From Acidisarcina sp963790505 (GTDB lineage Bacteria > Acidobacteriota > Terriglobia > Terriglobales > Acidobacteriaceae): DNA of 64,000 nt. The notes beneath the pieces were generated by a model. It was not told the origin of the DNA and ran no database searches. It saw only the letters and a list, made by a program, of their open reading frames with translations. Numbering within the stretch: position 1 is the stretch's first letter; the number at the start of each line of letters is the position of its first letter. Made by a program: the position numbers and the translations under genes. The stretch covers positions 310,001-374,000 of the forward strand of contig CAWBOT010000004.1 of NCBI GenBank assembly GCA_963790505.1, written 5' to 3'. This document shows, one piece after another, positions 50,606 to 60,197 of this stretch.

Positions 50606-51169
50606 ATGGCGGATAGAAGATCAACCGCTCTTACGACTGCATTGCTTGGATGTCTGGTGGTTTTTCTGGGCTGCTCCAATTTCAAGGAGCCCACTGAAAA
50701 GAACTTCCTGCCGGCACTCAATGCTTACTATTCACACCACAATGAGTGCCTCTTCACGAATACCCTGACATTTCCATATGAAACCGCCGCTAAGGACCAG
50801 TCAGGCGCGGGAACGAAGGGCATGGATGCTCTAACCGCCTCCGATCTGATGAAGCGTCAGGAAGCAAAGCTGATCGGCGTCAATCGCTACACGCTGACTC
50901 CGGCCGGCGAGCGTGTCGGCGGCAGGTTCTGTTATGGCTATCGCGAGGTGACAGCGGTTCCCAGCTTTACTCCGCCAGTGAATGTCAACGGTTTGCCGAC
51001 CACGACCGTGACATATAAATACAAACTGCGCGACATGCCGGTCTGGGCAAACACCGATGCCATGCGTGCCGCCTTTCCTGCCCTGGCTAAGTCCGCCTCA
51101 CCCGACGCTCAGGACACCGCCACTTTGCAACTGACCATCAACGGCTGGGAGATCGCCAACACGAAGTAG
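50606..51169 (+). CDS. putative lipoprotein of unknown function
   Basis: Starting at the ATG at 50606 after GGGAGGAAAG, the product is 187 residues. The signal peptide ends in a lipobox-like VFLGCSN, with the Cys at about 24, so it is probably a lipoprotein. The mature part has a conserved-looking region with two Cys (HHNECLF, GRFCYGYREV) and the segment NVNGLPTTTVTYKYKL. I do not recognise a family. The GTG at 50588 would add 6 residues and is less likely. It lies about 100 bases after the ABC-F gene. Confidence 0.65.
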   Translation: MADRRSTALTTALLGCLVVFLGCSNFKEPTEKNFLPALNAYYSHHNECLFTNTLTFPYETAAKDQSGAGTKGMDALTASDLMKRQEAKLIGVNRYTLTPAGERVGGRFCYGYREVTAVPSFTPPVNVNGLPTTTVTYKYKLRDMPVWANTDAMRAAFPALAKSASPDAQDTATLQLTINGWEIANTK

Positions 51170-51219
51170 AGAAAGCCGCCTGCACTTGGTTTGTTACCCG
51201 CTCAGGCATAATCGAACGT

Positions 51220-54033
51220 ATGCCTCCGCTCTGGAAACCTGAAAGCTGGCCCTCCCGGCTGGCCGAGCTCGAAGCCCGATCCGGCGAATTAAAGGAAGCG
51301 CCGCTGCGACGCGACGTTCGTTCGCTGGGAACGCTGCTGGGCGATGTGCTTCGCGAACAAGCTGGCGGCGACCTCTTCGAGAAGGTCGAAGAATTGCGGC
51401 AGGCCGCGATCCGGCGGCGCGAGGCCCAGGCGAACGGCAGAGTCGACGAAGCCGAAACCCTCATGCAGCAGGCGGTCTTCGACATCAGCGGCTTTCCAGT
51501 CGAGCAGTGCTATCAGCTGGGGCGTGCCTTCGGTTTTTACTTTGAGCTGATCAACCTGGCCGAAACCAACCACCGCAAACGGCGCCGGCTATCGAGCCAG
51601 GTCACCGGCGACACGCGCTCCCAGCGCGGCACATTGCGCGGCACGCTCAGCGCAATGAAGAGCGCCGGCATTACCGGCGACGAGGCGCTTGGCTGGCTCC
51701 GGCGGATACTGGTCGTCCCAGTCTTTACCGCTCACCCCACCGAAGTCGCGCGACGCTCGGTGATGTTCAAACGCCGGCGCATCGCCGAGTTGCTCGAAAA
51801 ACTCGACCAGATTCCCATCTCCGACGAAAGCCTCGAGCATTTGCAGCAGCAGCTCACCGCTGAGATCACCGCACTCTGGCAGACCGATGAAGTGCGCAGT
51901 CGTAAGCCCACAGTCTATGACGAAATCCAGATGGGCCTCGATTTCTACGACTCCTCGCTCTTCGCCACTCTGGTGCCGCTATATCGGGAGATCGTCGACG
52001 CGCTGGCCAGCGAGTATGGGTTGGCGGTAGAAGTCGCCGATCTGCCCACGCTTCTGGGCTTCGGTTCCTGGATCGGTGGCGACCGCGACGGCAATCCCTT
52101 CGTAACCCCGCAAATCACGCGTGACGCAGTCCAACTGGCGCGAACTCACTTGCTGGGCGAGTACCGTCGGCAAATCCAGTTAGTCATCGACTTGTTAACC
52201 CCATCGTCGCAGCAGGCGAAGGTGGGTGAGGGTGTCGTGTTTCGCCTCGCCGAGTACATGCAAGACCTTCACCTGACGGAAGACTCGGTCTTTGGTCCGC
52301 AGTTCGAGTTCGAGGCGTATCGCCGCATCCTGGCCTGCATTCTTGCTCGCCTCGAAAAAACGCTCTCGGCAAAGGGCGAGGTGAGCGATTCCAATGCTGC
52401 TTTGAGCGGGTTACCCCGTTATGAATCGGCGCGAGAGTTTCTCGGCGATCTAAACCTCGTGCGAGGCAGCCTCATCGAAAATCGCGGCCTGCGGCTGGCG
52501 CAGACGCTGGTCGATCCGCTGCTGCTGCTCGCGCGCACCTTCGGTTTCCACCTGCATACCCTGGATATTCGCCAACATGCCAAGCTTCAGACGGCAGCAC
52601 TGAAGGAAGCTGCGGCGTGGAGAAGCAAAGCAGCCAGCGAAGGGACGCTTCCAGCCCCGTTGAGCCCTGCGTCGGCCGACGTTCTCGAGACTTTTCGCAC
52701 CGTTGCGGAGATCAAGGCACAAGGCACGCCTGAGACCATACGCCTCGCCGTCATCAGCGGAGCAGGCAGCGTCGAGGACGTCATCAACGTCATCTGGCTG
52801 GCGCGGCAAGCGGGCGTTCGCGTCGAAGCCACCGCCGACGATCCTGGCCTCATGCCTGTGCCGCTCTTCGAATCGATCGAAGACCTGCAGAACGCGCCAG
52901 CGGTCTGCCGCGAATTGTGGAACGGCTCAGAGTACCGCCGCCTGATCGAATCGTGGGGAGGCCGTCAGGAAGTGATGCTCGGTTACTCCGATTCGAACAA
53001 AGACGGCGGCATGCTTACTAGCACCTGGGAGATCTTCCGCGCCCACCGCGCCCTGCACGAAGTAGCCCGCGAATGCGGCGTGAAGCTGCGGCTCTTTCAC
53101 GGTCGTGGCGGCACCGTCGGCCGCGGTGGCGGCCCCACTCATCGCGCCATCTTCGCCCAGCCCTTCGGCGCCTTTGAGGGCGAGATCCGCATTACCGAGC
53201 AAGGCGAAGTATTGAACTGGAAATACTCCGACGTCGTCCTCGCCGAACGCAATCTGGAGTTGATGATCGCTGCTTGCCTCGACGCGCTGGCCCGGCCTAA
53301 CGCCCGCGATCCCCACGGCCACTACACCGGCATCCTCCTGCCCGAGTGGGAGAAGGCTCTCGACGAGCTCTCCGCCAGCGCCTTTGACTTCTATCGCGCG
53401 AATATTATCGACGATCCCGAGGTGCTGCAATACTTCGAGGCCGCAACTCCGGTCGGTGAGCTGGAAAATGCCAAGATCGGCTCCCGCCCGGCACGGCGTA
53501 AAGGCGCGCTCGACTTCAGCAATCTGCGCGCGATTCCGTGGGTCTTTGGCTGGACACAAAGCCGTCTGCTGGTGCCCGGATGGTTCGGCGTCGGCCACGC
53601 CATTCAGCATTACATCAAGAATCCCTCAGGCCTTAATCTGCTGCGCACCATGATGCGCGAGTTCCCGCTATTCATCGACCTCGTCCGTAACGTGGAAACA
53701 GCGCTGGCAAAAGCCGATCTGGGCATTGCCAGGCTCTACGCCGAGCTGGCCCCAAATGCAGAAATCCGCGACCGCGTCTTCTCGAAGATTGAAGCCGAGT
53801 TTCAACGCACCCACGATGCCGTACTGCGGGTTACCGGTCAAAGCGAGCTGCTGCAGACCAACCAGGTACTGGCGCGCTCGATCAAGCTGCGCAACCCTTA
53901 CGTCGACCCCATGAGCCTTATCCAGGTCGACCTGCTGCGCCGCAAGCGGGCCGGGGAAGACACGCCTGCCGTCAATCGCGCCATCGCCGGCACCATCAAC
54001 GGCATCGCAGCCGGATTACGAAATACTGGCTAA
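51220..54033 (+). CDS. ppc: phosphoenolpyruvate carboxylase
   Basis: The 937-residue enzyme fixes bicarbonate to PEP to give oxaloacetate, refilling the TCA cycle. The catalytic His is in VFTAHPTEVARRS (about residue 172), with GSWIGGDRDGNPFVT, GYSDSNKDGGMLTSTWEI, LRLFHGRGGTVGRGGGPTHRAI and FGWTQSRLLVPGWFGVG. The C-terminus (GIAAGLRNTG) is the usual one. Length is within the bacterial range. An MBL-fold gene starts 6 bases after its stop. Confidence 0.97.
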   Translation: MPPLWKPESWPSRLAELEARSGELKEAPLRRDVRSLGTLLGDVLREQAGGDLFEKVEELRQAAIRRREAQANGRVDEAETLMQQAVFDISGFPVEQCYQLGRAFGFYFELINLAETNHRKRRRLSSQVTGDTRSQRGTLRGTLSAMKSAGITGDEALGWLRRILVVPVFTAHPTEVARRSVMFKRRRIAELLEKLDQIPISDESLEHLQQQLTAEITALWQTDEVRSRKPTVYDEIQMGLDFYDSSLFATLVPLYREIVDALASEYGLAVEVADLPTLLGFGSWIGGDRDGNPFVTPQITRDAVQLARTHLLGEYRRQIQLVIDLLTPSSQQAKVGEGVVFRLAEYMQDLHLTEDSVFGPQFEFEAYRRILACILARLEKTLSAKGEVSDSNAALSGLPRYESAREFLGDLNLVRGSLIENRGLRLAQTLVDPLLLLARTFGFHLHTLDIRQHAKLQTAALKEAAAWRSKAASEGTLPAPLSPASADVLETFRTVAEIKAQGTPETIRLAVISGAGSVEDVINVIWLARQAGVRVEATADDPGLMPVPLFESIEDLQNAPAVCRELWNGSEYRRLIESWGGRQEVMLGYSDSNKDGGMLTSTWEIFRAHRALHEVARECGVKLRLFHGRGGTVGRGGGPTHRAIFAQPFGAFEGEIRITEQGEVLNWKYSDVVLAERNLELMIAACLDALARPNARDPHGHYTGILLPEWEKALDELSASAFDFYRANIIDDPEVLQYFEAATPVGELENAKIGSRPARRKGALDFSNLRAIPWVFGWTQSRLLVPGWFGVGHAIQHYIKNPSGLNLLRTMMREFPLFIDLVRNVETALAKADLGIARLYAELAPNAEIRDRVFSKIEAEFQRTHDAVLRVTGQSELLQTNQVLARSIKLRNPYVDPMSLIQVDLLRRKRAGEDTPAVNRAIAGTINGIAAGLRNTG

Positions 54034-54039
54034 GCTAGA

Positions 54040-54999
54040 ATGCTCAAAATGCGGCCCATCCGCACTCTAACCTTACTGCTGCTCAGTGCCGCAGTTCTCG
54101 CTCGGACCCAAACCTCCACGAAACCGGCCAGCCACGCGCCCGTAATACCGAACTGGTGCCGCGCTCTGCCCCGCCCAGAGTACAAGACGCTTGAGCGCAT
54201 CCCCATCGATGATCCATGGTTCGAGGCCTACCGTGTCGCTCCCGGCGTCATCGCAATCTATGAGCCTCATCAGTCGGACGAGACCCTCGTTTACCTCATC
54301 CTGGGCAAGAAAAGCGCGCTCCTCCTTGACACCGGCATGGGCATCGGCAACCTCAAGCGCCTCGTCACTCGGCTCACCCCGCTGCCCATCATCGTCGTCA
54401 ACTCCCACACTCATCCCGACCATACCGGCAACAACTGGCAATTCTCCACGATCTATAACCTCGACAGCGATTACACCCGGCAAAACGCGCTCGGCTCAAC
54501 TGAAGTCCGCTCCGAGATCGAACCGCAGGAAATCTGCGGAGCCTTCCCCAAAGACTTCGACCCCGCCACCTACGCCACCCGTCCATGGAAGACCACCAAG
54601 TGGCTTCACGACGGCGACACCATTGACCTCGGAGGACGAACCATCCGCGTCCTCGCCACCACGGGCCACACCCCCGATTCCCTTTGTCTCTTCGATCTCG
54701 CCAAAGGACTTCTCTTCACCGGCGACACCTATTACCCGGGCACCATTTACCTCATAGGCGCTGGCTCCGATCTTGCCGCCTATCAGAAATCGGTTGACCG
54801 CCTCGCGATGCTCGCGCCGCAAGTTCGCATGGTCCTTGGCGGGCACCACGTACCTGTCGCCCCACCCTCAATCCTTCCCGAACTAGCCAAAGAATTCGAC
54901 GCCGTTCGCGCCGGCAAACTCCCAGGCACGCAAGCTGGTGCGGGCATCACTCAATACAAAGGCGCTCAAGTCACCTTCCTCGTAGGAACCAGCCAATAA
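54040..54999 (+). CDS. MBL-fold metallo-hydrolase, exported
   Basis: The 319-residue protein has a signal peptide (LTLLLLSAAVLARTQTS) and a metallo-beta-lactamase fold with the HXHXDH zinc motif HTHPDH (in VNSHTHPDHTGNNW), the Asp of FTGDTYYPG and a His of VLGGHHVP. The family covers many hydrolases; the closest shape is general MBL-fold hydrolases rather than class B beta-lactamases. The ATG at 54040 or the one at 54049 are both possible. It lies 6 bases from ppc, so it is probably on the same transcript, although a link in function is not obvious. Confidence 0.88.
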   Translation: MLKMRPIRTLTLLLLSAAVLARTQTSTKPASHAPVIPNWCRALPRPEYKTLERIPIDDPWFEAYRVAPGVIAIYEPHQSDETLVYLILGKKSALLLDTGMGIGNLKRLVTRLTPLPIIVVNSHTHPDHTGNNWQFSTIYNLDSDYTRQNALGSTEVRSEIEPQEICGAFPKDFDPATYATRPWKTTKWLHDGDTIDLGGRTIRVLATTGHTPDSLCLFDLAKGLLFTGDTYYPGTIYLIGAGSDLAAYQKSVDRLAMLAPQVRMVLGGHHVPVAPPSILPELAKEFDAVRAGKLPGTQAGAGITQYKGAQVTFLVGTSQ

Positions 55000-55146
55000 C
55001 ACCACCGCCTTCTGTCCGAGAATTCGGGATCAGCGCGTCGGTTTAATTTTCCCTTTCAGGGCTTCGCCGTTCCGAAACGAAACCCGACCCGTCAATTCGG
55101 CGCGGATCTGCGTTAAGCTCCAGCGATCCGGCGCTATTCTCTCTGC

Positions 55147-56121
55147 ATGAACGGATTAAGCGAGGGATTAGGCTCTTCCGGGTCGAGTCCGAACGGAGAA
55201 GGTCTCGATGCAGTGCTGGGGCGCTTCCAGAATTGGGCGAAGGCGCGGCGGCAGGAACCCGCCTCCAAAGGCGAGACGAGCGCGGCCAAGAGCAGGGGGA
55301 GCTTCCCCCGGAAATCAAACCTGACTGAGGAAGCACGAGAGATACCTTACGAACAGGCATTGCGGGCCAGCCTTTATCGTCGCCCCGCAAAGATCGCTCC
55401 GCATGATCCGCCGCCTGCGCCAATTCCCTCCCATGATTCCCGGCTCGAAGCCGGCAAAGCGAGCCGCAGAGGAGACCGGCGGACTCCCGATTTCGACCCC
55501 AAGCCGGAGGCGCCTCTGCCCGCTGCAGCCGCAACACAGACAGGTGCAGCTGGTGCGACCGCGGCCCGGTCGCCCGGAGCCAAAGGAACCCAAACGAAAG
55601 CGCCCCGAGCACGCGAGAGGCGGGCAGTTGTTCCGGCCCCGCCCAAGCTCTCGGTGCCGACGTTCCTCGCAACTCCAGCGGTCTTGAAAACGAAGCCAAA
55701 GCAGGCCACGGAACTCCCGAGAGGAGAACCGGGCGCCCCACCCGCGTTTCGCGATGTATTCAAGGAGACGGCTGCTCTCAGCGCTGTCGTCCATTCGATC
55801 CACTCGCCCGCGACCCTGGAGCGCGGAAAGTCCGCGTCCCTCACCTTGCGGGTCTCTGACCAGGAGCAGCTTCGGATTCAGGCATGCGCGGCGCATGCAA
55901 ACCTCTCAGTGTCGGCCTATTTGCGGCAGTGTGCGCTGGGCGTCGACAGCCTGCGTGACCAGGTAGGGCTGGCGCTCGCAGACCTGCATCAGCAACAGGT
56001 CAAGGCCGCCGCGCCGCCGGGGCTCTCCGCACTCCCAGGAATATTCGGCCGTTTCGCCACGCAGTGTTGGCGCCGTCTAGGTAGAAAATCCGGCGAGCCT
56101 ACCATACTGTCGCTGCGGTAG
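55147..56121 (+). CDS. disordered protein with ribbon-helix-helix-like C-terminus
   Basis: The 324-residue protein has about 220 residues of Pro/Ala/Arg/Lys-rich, apparently disordered sequence with no signal peptide. From about 230 it is structured: ASLTLRVSDQEQLRIQACAAHANLSVSAYLRQCALGV is like the ribbon-helix-helix of plasmid mobilisation proteins (MobC/TraY-like) or CopG regulators, followed by a helix with LADLHQQQVKAA. No relaxase or transfer genes are nearby. It may be a chromosomal DNA-binding regulator with a long tail or a relic of a mobile element. It is convergent with the MFS gene. Confidence 0.55.
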   Translation: MNGLSEGLGSSGSSPNGEGLDAVLGRFQNWAKARRQEPASKGETSAAKSRGSFPRKSNLTEEAREIPYEQALRASLYRRPAKIAPHDPPPAPIPSHDSRLEAGKASRRGDRRTPDFDPKPEAPLPAAAATQTGAAGATAARSPGAKGTQTKAPRARERRAVVPAPPKLSVPTFLATPAVLKTKPKQATELPRGEPGAPPAFRDVFKETAALSAVVHSIHSPATLERGKSASLTLRVSDQEQLRIQACAAHANLSVSAYLRQCALGVDSLRDQVGLALADLHQQQVKAAAPPGLSALPGIFGRFATQCWRRLGRKSGEPTILSLR

Positions 56122-56155
56122 ATCGAGCGCCTTCACCCGAATCAGGCAATGCGAG

Positions 56156-57475
56156 TCAACCGATCGGCTGCTTTGTCGACTCGTCCTCGGTCTGCCGTAC
56201 TCGATCCAAGTCGGCGGCCATAAGCGACTCGGCGGATAGCGTGTCGGCGCGGCGCAGCGATGGGAAGAAAATACTCCAAAGCCCGGTAACCGCAAGCGAC
56301 CCGATGCCGCCGATCACCACCGCTCGAACCGCGCCCCACCATTGCGCGGTCAGCCCGCTCTCGAACTCACCCAATTCATTCGACGCCCCCAGAAAGAGCG
56401 AGTTGACGGCGCTCACCCGCCCGCGCATCTCAGGCGGCGTGGCAAGTTGAAGCAGTGAGGAACGGATCACCACGCTGATCATGTCGGCGCCGCCTACCAG
56501 CAGCAGCGCCAGCACCGACAACGGAATGCTGCGCGACAGTCCAAACGCAATCGTCCCCAGGCCGAACAAAGCGACGCCGACAAACATCTTTCTCCCGGCT
56601 CGCCGCCGAATGGGACGAAAAGCCATCGAGACTGAGGTGATCAGAGCACCCAGCGCAGGAGCCGCGCGCAGGATTCCCAGCCCGCGCGGGCCAGCATGCA
56701 GAATGTCCTGGGCGAAGATCGGCAGCAATGCCACCGAGCCGCCCAGCAGCACCGCAAACAGATCGAGCGAGATCGACCCCAGCAGGATCTTCCTGCGCCA
56801 GACATAGTGGAAGCCGGCAAGCACTACGTCGATCGAAGTGGCCCGCTTCTCCATTCTGCCCGGGCGCACCGAGAGCATCGAGATCAGAACGAGATATCCG
56901 ATCAGTGTGACAAACGTGAACAGAAAAACCGCGCTCGCCCCGCTGATTTTCCCCCGCAACGGCAGGGTAAACAAGATGCCGCCGATCGCAGGTCCGGCGA
57001 TGTTCGCAATCTGGAAGATCGTCGATCCCCAGGTAACAGCGTTCACGAAGTGTTCTTTCGGAACTAAATGTGGCACCAGAGCCGAGCTGGCCGGCCCGCT
57101 GAACGAACGTCCTGTCCCAATCAGCGCCAACGTCGCGTAAATTGGCCAAACACTGTTCAGACCGTGCCACGCGAACCAGAACAGCGCCGCCGTGCACAAC
57201 ATTTGCAGCGAATAGCAAACCAGCACCACTTGTCGCCGGTCATAGCGGTCGGCGACGTGCCCCGATGGCAGTATCAGCAGGACGCCGGGCAGGAAAAGCG
57301 CCAGTCCTGTATAGCCGAGCGAGAGAGCACGGTGGGTGATTTGATAGACCTGCCAAGCGACGGCTAGCGCCTGCGCCTCCGCGCCGATGATGACCATGAC
57401 GCGGGCCATCTGGTAAAGCCGGAAATCCCGGGAGAGAAAGGCGGCGGTACCGCGAATCGGTGGTTGTTCGGCCAT
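56156..57475 (-). CDS. MFS transporter (MFS_3 / enterobactin-exporter-like)
   Basis: From the ATG at 57475 the protein is 439 residues with about twelve membrane segments. Typical sequences are FRLYQMARVMVIIGAEAQALAVAWQVY (TM1), LPSGHVADRYDRRQVV (loop 2-3 MFS signature with the Gly/Asp/Arg pattern) and GRSFSGPASSALVPHLVP, then TM segments to about 405. The last part (LMAADLDRVRQTEDES) is a charged tail. It resembles the MFS_3 group (EntS-like exporters), but the substrate is unknown. Longer starts at 57511 or 57553 are possible. It is divergent from the ornithine cyclodeaminase-like gene, 135 bases away. Confidence 0.86.
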   Translation of the reverse strand: MAEQPPIRGTAAFLSRDFRLYQMARVMVIIGAEAQALAVAWQVYQITHRALSLGYTGLALFLPGVLLILPSGHVADRYDRRQVVLVCYSLQMLCTAALFWFAWHGLNSVWPIYATLALIGTGRSFSGPASSALVPHLVPKEHFVNAVTWGSTIFQIANIAGPAIGGILFTLPLRGKISGASAVFLFTFVTLIGYLVLISMLSVRPGRMEKRATSIDVVLAGFHYVWRRKILLGSISLDLFAVLLGGSVALLPIFAQDILHAGPRGLGILRAAPALGALITSVSMAFRPIRRRAGRKMFVGVALFGLGTIAFGLSRSIPLSVLALLLVGGADMISVVIRSSLLQLATPPEMRGRVSAVNSLFLGASNELGEFESGLTAQWWGAVRAVVIGGIGSLAVTGLWSIFFPSLRRADTLSAESLMAADLDRVRQTEDESTKQPIG

Positions 57476-57610
57476 GCTTTTGGTGAGAGAAGTCCAGCGG
57501 GAGCGGGCCATCGGCCCGACCGGTGCAGGCCTTTCTTCTCTTATTGTAAGCAAACCAGCTCAGTCGCGATGCGGGAGGGCGACCGTCAAAACCCGGCGCG
57601 TGGATAATGG

Positions 57611-58534
57611 ATGCTCAAACTTATGCCTACCGACACCCTTCCTTTCCTGAACGAAGACCAGGTCCGCTCGCTTCTCACCTATGACGCCCTGATTCCCGCC
57701 ATCCGGCGCGGGCTGATGGAGTTCTCTGCCGGGCACGTCCTTCAACCCCTGCGCACCGTCATGAGCGTCGCTCATAACGGCGGCTGGTTCGCCCTGATGC
57801 CAGCCGTTTATGGCGACGTGATGGGCGCGAAGCTGGTGACCTTCTACCCCGGAAACGCCGCCCTTGGGAAACACACCCACCACGCCATGATCCAGCTCTT
57901 CCGCGCCCACACCGGCGAACCCCTGGTCACGATGGATGGCCGTCTCATCACCGAGATGCGAACCGCAGCCGTGTCGGCGGTCGCTGTCGACCTGCTTGCC
58001 GACCCTCAAGCGCAAGTGCTCGCCATCCTCGGCAGCGGCGTGCAGGCGCGGTCCCACATGAAGGCGCTCGCGGGAATTCGTTCCTTTCGCGAAGTTCGCG
58101 TCTGGAGCCGCTCGCCCGACCACTCCCGGAAATTTGCGGATGAGATCGGGGCTCGATCTACCTCCGCCGAAGAAGCAGTTTCTGCGGCCGATGTGGTCCT
58201 CACCCTTACTAGTGCCAGCGAACCAGTTCTTTTCGGGCGATGGTTGAAGAAGAGCGCGGTCGTATGCGCCGTCGGCGCGGTCACGCCGGACCGCCGCGAA
58301 CTCGACGATGAGGCGATGCAGAGCTGCGTAGTGGTCGAGTCCCGAGAAGCTGCCGCGAGAGAACCCGGCGACATTCTGCTCTCGCGGGCGAAGGTGAGCG
58401 CCGAGATCGGCGAGTTGTTGAACGGCGCTCAGCTCGAACGGTGCGACCGTCCGGTGATCTTCAAATCGGTTGGCATCGCGATCGAAGACGTGGCTGCGGC
58501 GAAGCTTGTTTACGACTGCTTCCTCAACTCCTGA
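57611..58534 (+). CDS. ornithine cyclodeaminase / mu-crystallin family protein
   Basis: The 307-residue NAD(P)-binding enzyme fits the ornithine cyclodeaminase family: the N-terminal substrate region (HVLQPLRTVMSVAHN, GAKLVTFYPGNA), Rossmann fold with LAILGSGVQARSHMKALAG, and VVLTLTSASEPVLFG. Members include ornithine cyclodeaminase, alanine dehydrogenase (archaeal) and delta-1-pyrroline-2-carboxylate reductase, so the substrate is not certain. An ATG at 57623 (MPTDTLPF) is equally good. A VOC protein lies next, convergent, 15 bases on. Confidence 0.87.
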   Translation: MLKLMPTDTLPFLNEDQVRSLLTYDALIPAIRRGLMEFSAGHVLQPLRTVMSVAHNGGWFALMPAVYGDVMGAKLVTFYPGNAALGKHTHHAMIQLFRAHTGEPLVTMDGRLITEMRTAAVSAVAVDLLADPQAQVLAILGSGVQARSHMKALAGIRSFREVRVWSRSPDHSRKFADEIGARSTSAEEAVSAADVVLTLTSASEPVLFGRWLKKSAVVCAVGAVTPDRRELDDEAMQSCVVVESREAAAREPGDILLSRAKVSAEIGELLNGAQLERCDRPVIFKSVGIAIEDVAAAKLVYDCFLNS

Positions 58535-58549
58535 ATCCAAATAACGAAC

Positions 58550-58987
58550 TCAGCGTTTTGCCACGATTGCTCCCCATTCTTCGGGAGGCGTATCGCGCGA
58601 GTGCCTTGAAAAGAGCCAATTGTGTCCGGCGAAATCCTCCGCCCCATATTGCCGCTCGCCATAGATCGTTTCGTGTACTTCTTCAACGACTCTTGCGCCT
58701 TCCGCCTTGGCCGTCACGAAGTGCTTGTCGACGTCTTCCACGAATACGGTCAACGACTGCGTTCCATAGCCTAGTTGCGCGGGCGTCGGCTGGCCAGGCT
58801 TGCTGTGAATCATGATGTAGGTGTTGCCCAGGTAGATTTGAGCGCCGCTGACCTCACCGTTTCCGCCATAGCGGTAGTGCTCGGTAAAGCCAAACACTCT
58901 CACCAGCCAGGCGACCGCTTCGGCGACGTTTGGGTACGCGATGTGCGGCAGTGCGGAGTCTGTTGGCACTGAGCGGTTTGCGACCAT
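58550..58987 (-). CDS. VOC (glyoxalase/bleomycin-resistance-like) protein
   Basis: The 145-residue protein has the two beta-alpha-beta-beta-beta units of the vicinal-oxygen-chelate fold. LPHIAYPNVAEAVAWLVRVFGF opens it, SGAQIYLGNTYIMIHSK is the first metal-strand, and SLTVFVEDVDKHFVTAKAEGARVVEE plus YGAEDFAGHNWLFS are the second unit. The metal residues are not clear; GHNWLF is the usual end. The family includes glyoxalase I, dioxygenases and antibiotic-binding proteins; I cannot choose. It ends close to the ornithine cyclodeaminase-like gene. Confidence 0.87.
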   Translation of the reverse strand: MVANRSVPTDSALPHIAYPNVAEAVAWLVRVFGFTEHYRYGGNGEVSGAQIYLGNTYIMIHSKPGQPTPAQLGYGTQSLTVFVEDVDKHFVTAKAEGARVVEEVHETIYGERQYGAEDFAGHNWLFSRHSRDTPPEEWGAIVAKR

Positions 58988-59243
58988 TGCGTGATTCTAC
59001 GACTCTCCGTCAAGGGTAGGCTACCGCTCAGATTGCGGGAGGCGGCAGCTGGAGCGCTTCCCGTCGCTCCACCAGATGGCCGGAGTTCAGGTCAACAAAT
59101 TCCCATTCTGGAACGGGAACCATCAGGAAGCGACTCTCTTCGAAAATCGACGAGAAACTCGGGTCTCCTGAGACCTACGATGGAAGCATCCTCACTCACT
59201 CTTAGTAGCAAAATCGAATACCAGGAAACCTCGGGAGGCCCTA

Positions 59244-60155
59244 GTGAACAACACCCAGCGCGGGATTCTGGCCGCAGTCGCGATTGCTTTGGCAATCTTA
59301 ACCTCGCCCGCATTTGGGCAGCCGGCGAAGCCAGCCCCCGAAAGCATCCTCATCGGCGCCGGAGATATGCTCCATATTCAGATATTCGATTCACCGGAAA
59401 TGGACCAACACGCTCGCGTGACCGACGACGGCAACGTCCCGCTGATCCTTCTTGGCAGTGTTCATATCGCGGGAAAGACTCCTGAAGGAGCCGCGCGCAC
59501 GATTGAGGCGCGGCTTCGGCTGGGTGAAGTGCTGAAGCACCCTCAGGTCACTGTCGTCATCGAGCAATATGCCACCCAGGGAGTGCTGGTGATCGGCCAG
59601 GTGGCCCATCCCGGCTCTTACCAGATCGATACCGCGCGCCCCGTGCTGGATGTACTGAGCCTTGCCGGCAGCCTCACCGGGGTCGCCGACCGCAAGATCA
59701 CCATTTTGCGGCACGGATCCGGGGAGCGTCTGCAGTACTTCGTCTCCAATAACCCCGACGAGGCCTTCGATCATTCGGTCTTGGTCCATCCCGGCGACAA
59801 AGTGATGGTCCCGAAGGCCGGCGTAGTCTACGCCCTGGGGGATTTCGCCCGTCCCGGCGGCTACGTCCTCTCCAACAACAAAGGACAACTTACCGCTCTG
59901 CAGATGCTTTCCCTCGCCGGTGGCACGCCGTCGAGCGCCGTGCCTTCTCATGCGCGGCTCATTCGCAAAACCGGCGATGGCTATTCCGAGACCCGCATCC
60001 AGCTCAGCGACATGCAGAAGGGGAAGATCCCCGATATCCTGCTGCAACCCGACGACATGATCTTCGTGCCCTTCAGCTATCTGAAGAACATAGCAACCAA
60101 TTCGAGCCAGATCCTGGCAGCGGCAGGGGCAGCAGCGGTCTACGCCGTTCCTTAG
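59244..60155 (+). CDS. polysaccharide export (Wza-like) protein with SLBB domains
   Basis: The 303-residue protein starts at a GTG behind CGGGAGG. A signal peptide (ILAAVAIALAILTSPAFGQ) is followed by the Poly_export domain (about 33-110, LIGAGDMLHIQIFDSPEMDQ, RLRLGEVLKHPQVTVVIEQ) and two SLBB domains (about 115-290, VLVIGQVAHPGSYQIDTARP, VVYALGDFARPGGYVL). There is no lipobox at the signal cleavage. Wza-type proteins form the outer-membrane pore for capsule or exopolysaccharide. No Wzc or glycosyltransferases are near, so it is an orphan export gene. A C-terminal hydrophobic helix (ILAAAGAAAVYAVP) could be membrane-embedded, as in Wza. Confidence 0.92.
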   Translation: MNNTQRGILAAVAIALAILTSPAFGQPAKPAPESILIGAGDMLHIQIFDSPEMDQHARVTDDGNVPLILLGSVHIAGKTPEGAARTIEARLRLGEVLKHPQVTVVIEQYATQGVLVIGQVAHPGSYQIDTARPVLDVLSLAGSLTGVADRKITILRHGSGERLQYFVSNNPDEAFDHSVLVHPGDKVMVPKAGVVYALGDFARPGGYVLSNNKGQLTALQMLSLAGGTPSSAVPSHARLIRKTGDGYSETRIQLSDMQKGKIPDILLQPDDMIFVPFSYLKNIATNSSQILAAAGAAAVYAVP

Positions 60156-60197
60156 CGAAAGATGGTCGTGGGCGGGCTGCCGTCCGCCGATTCGCAA

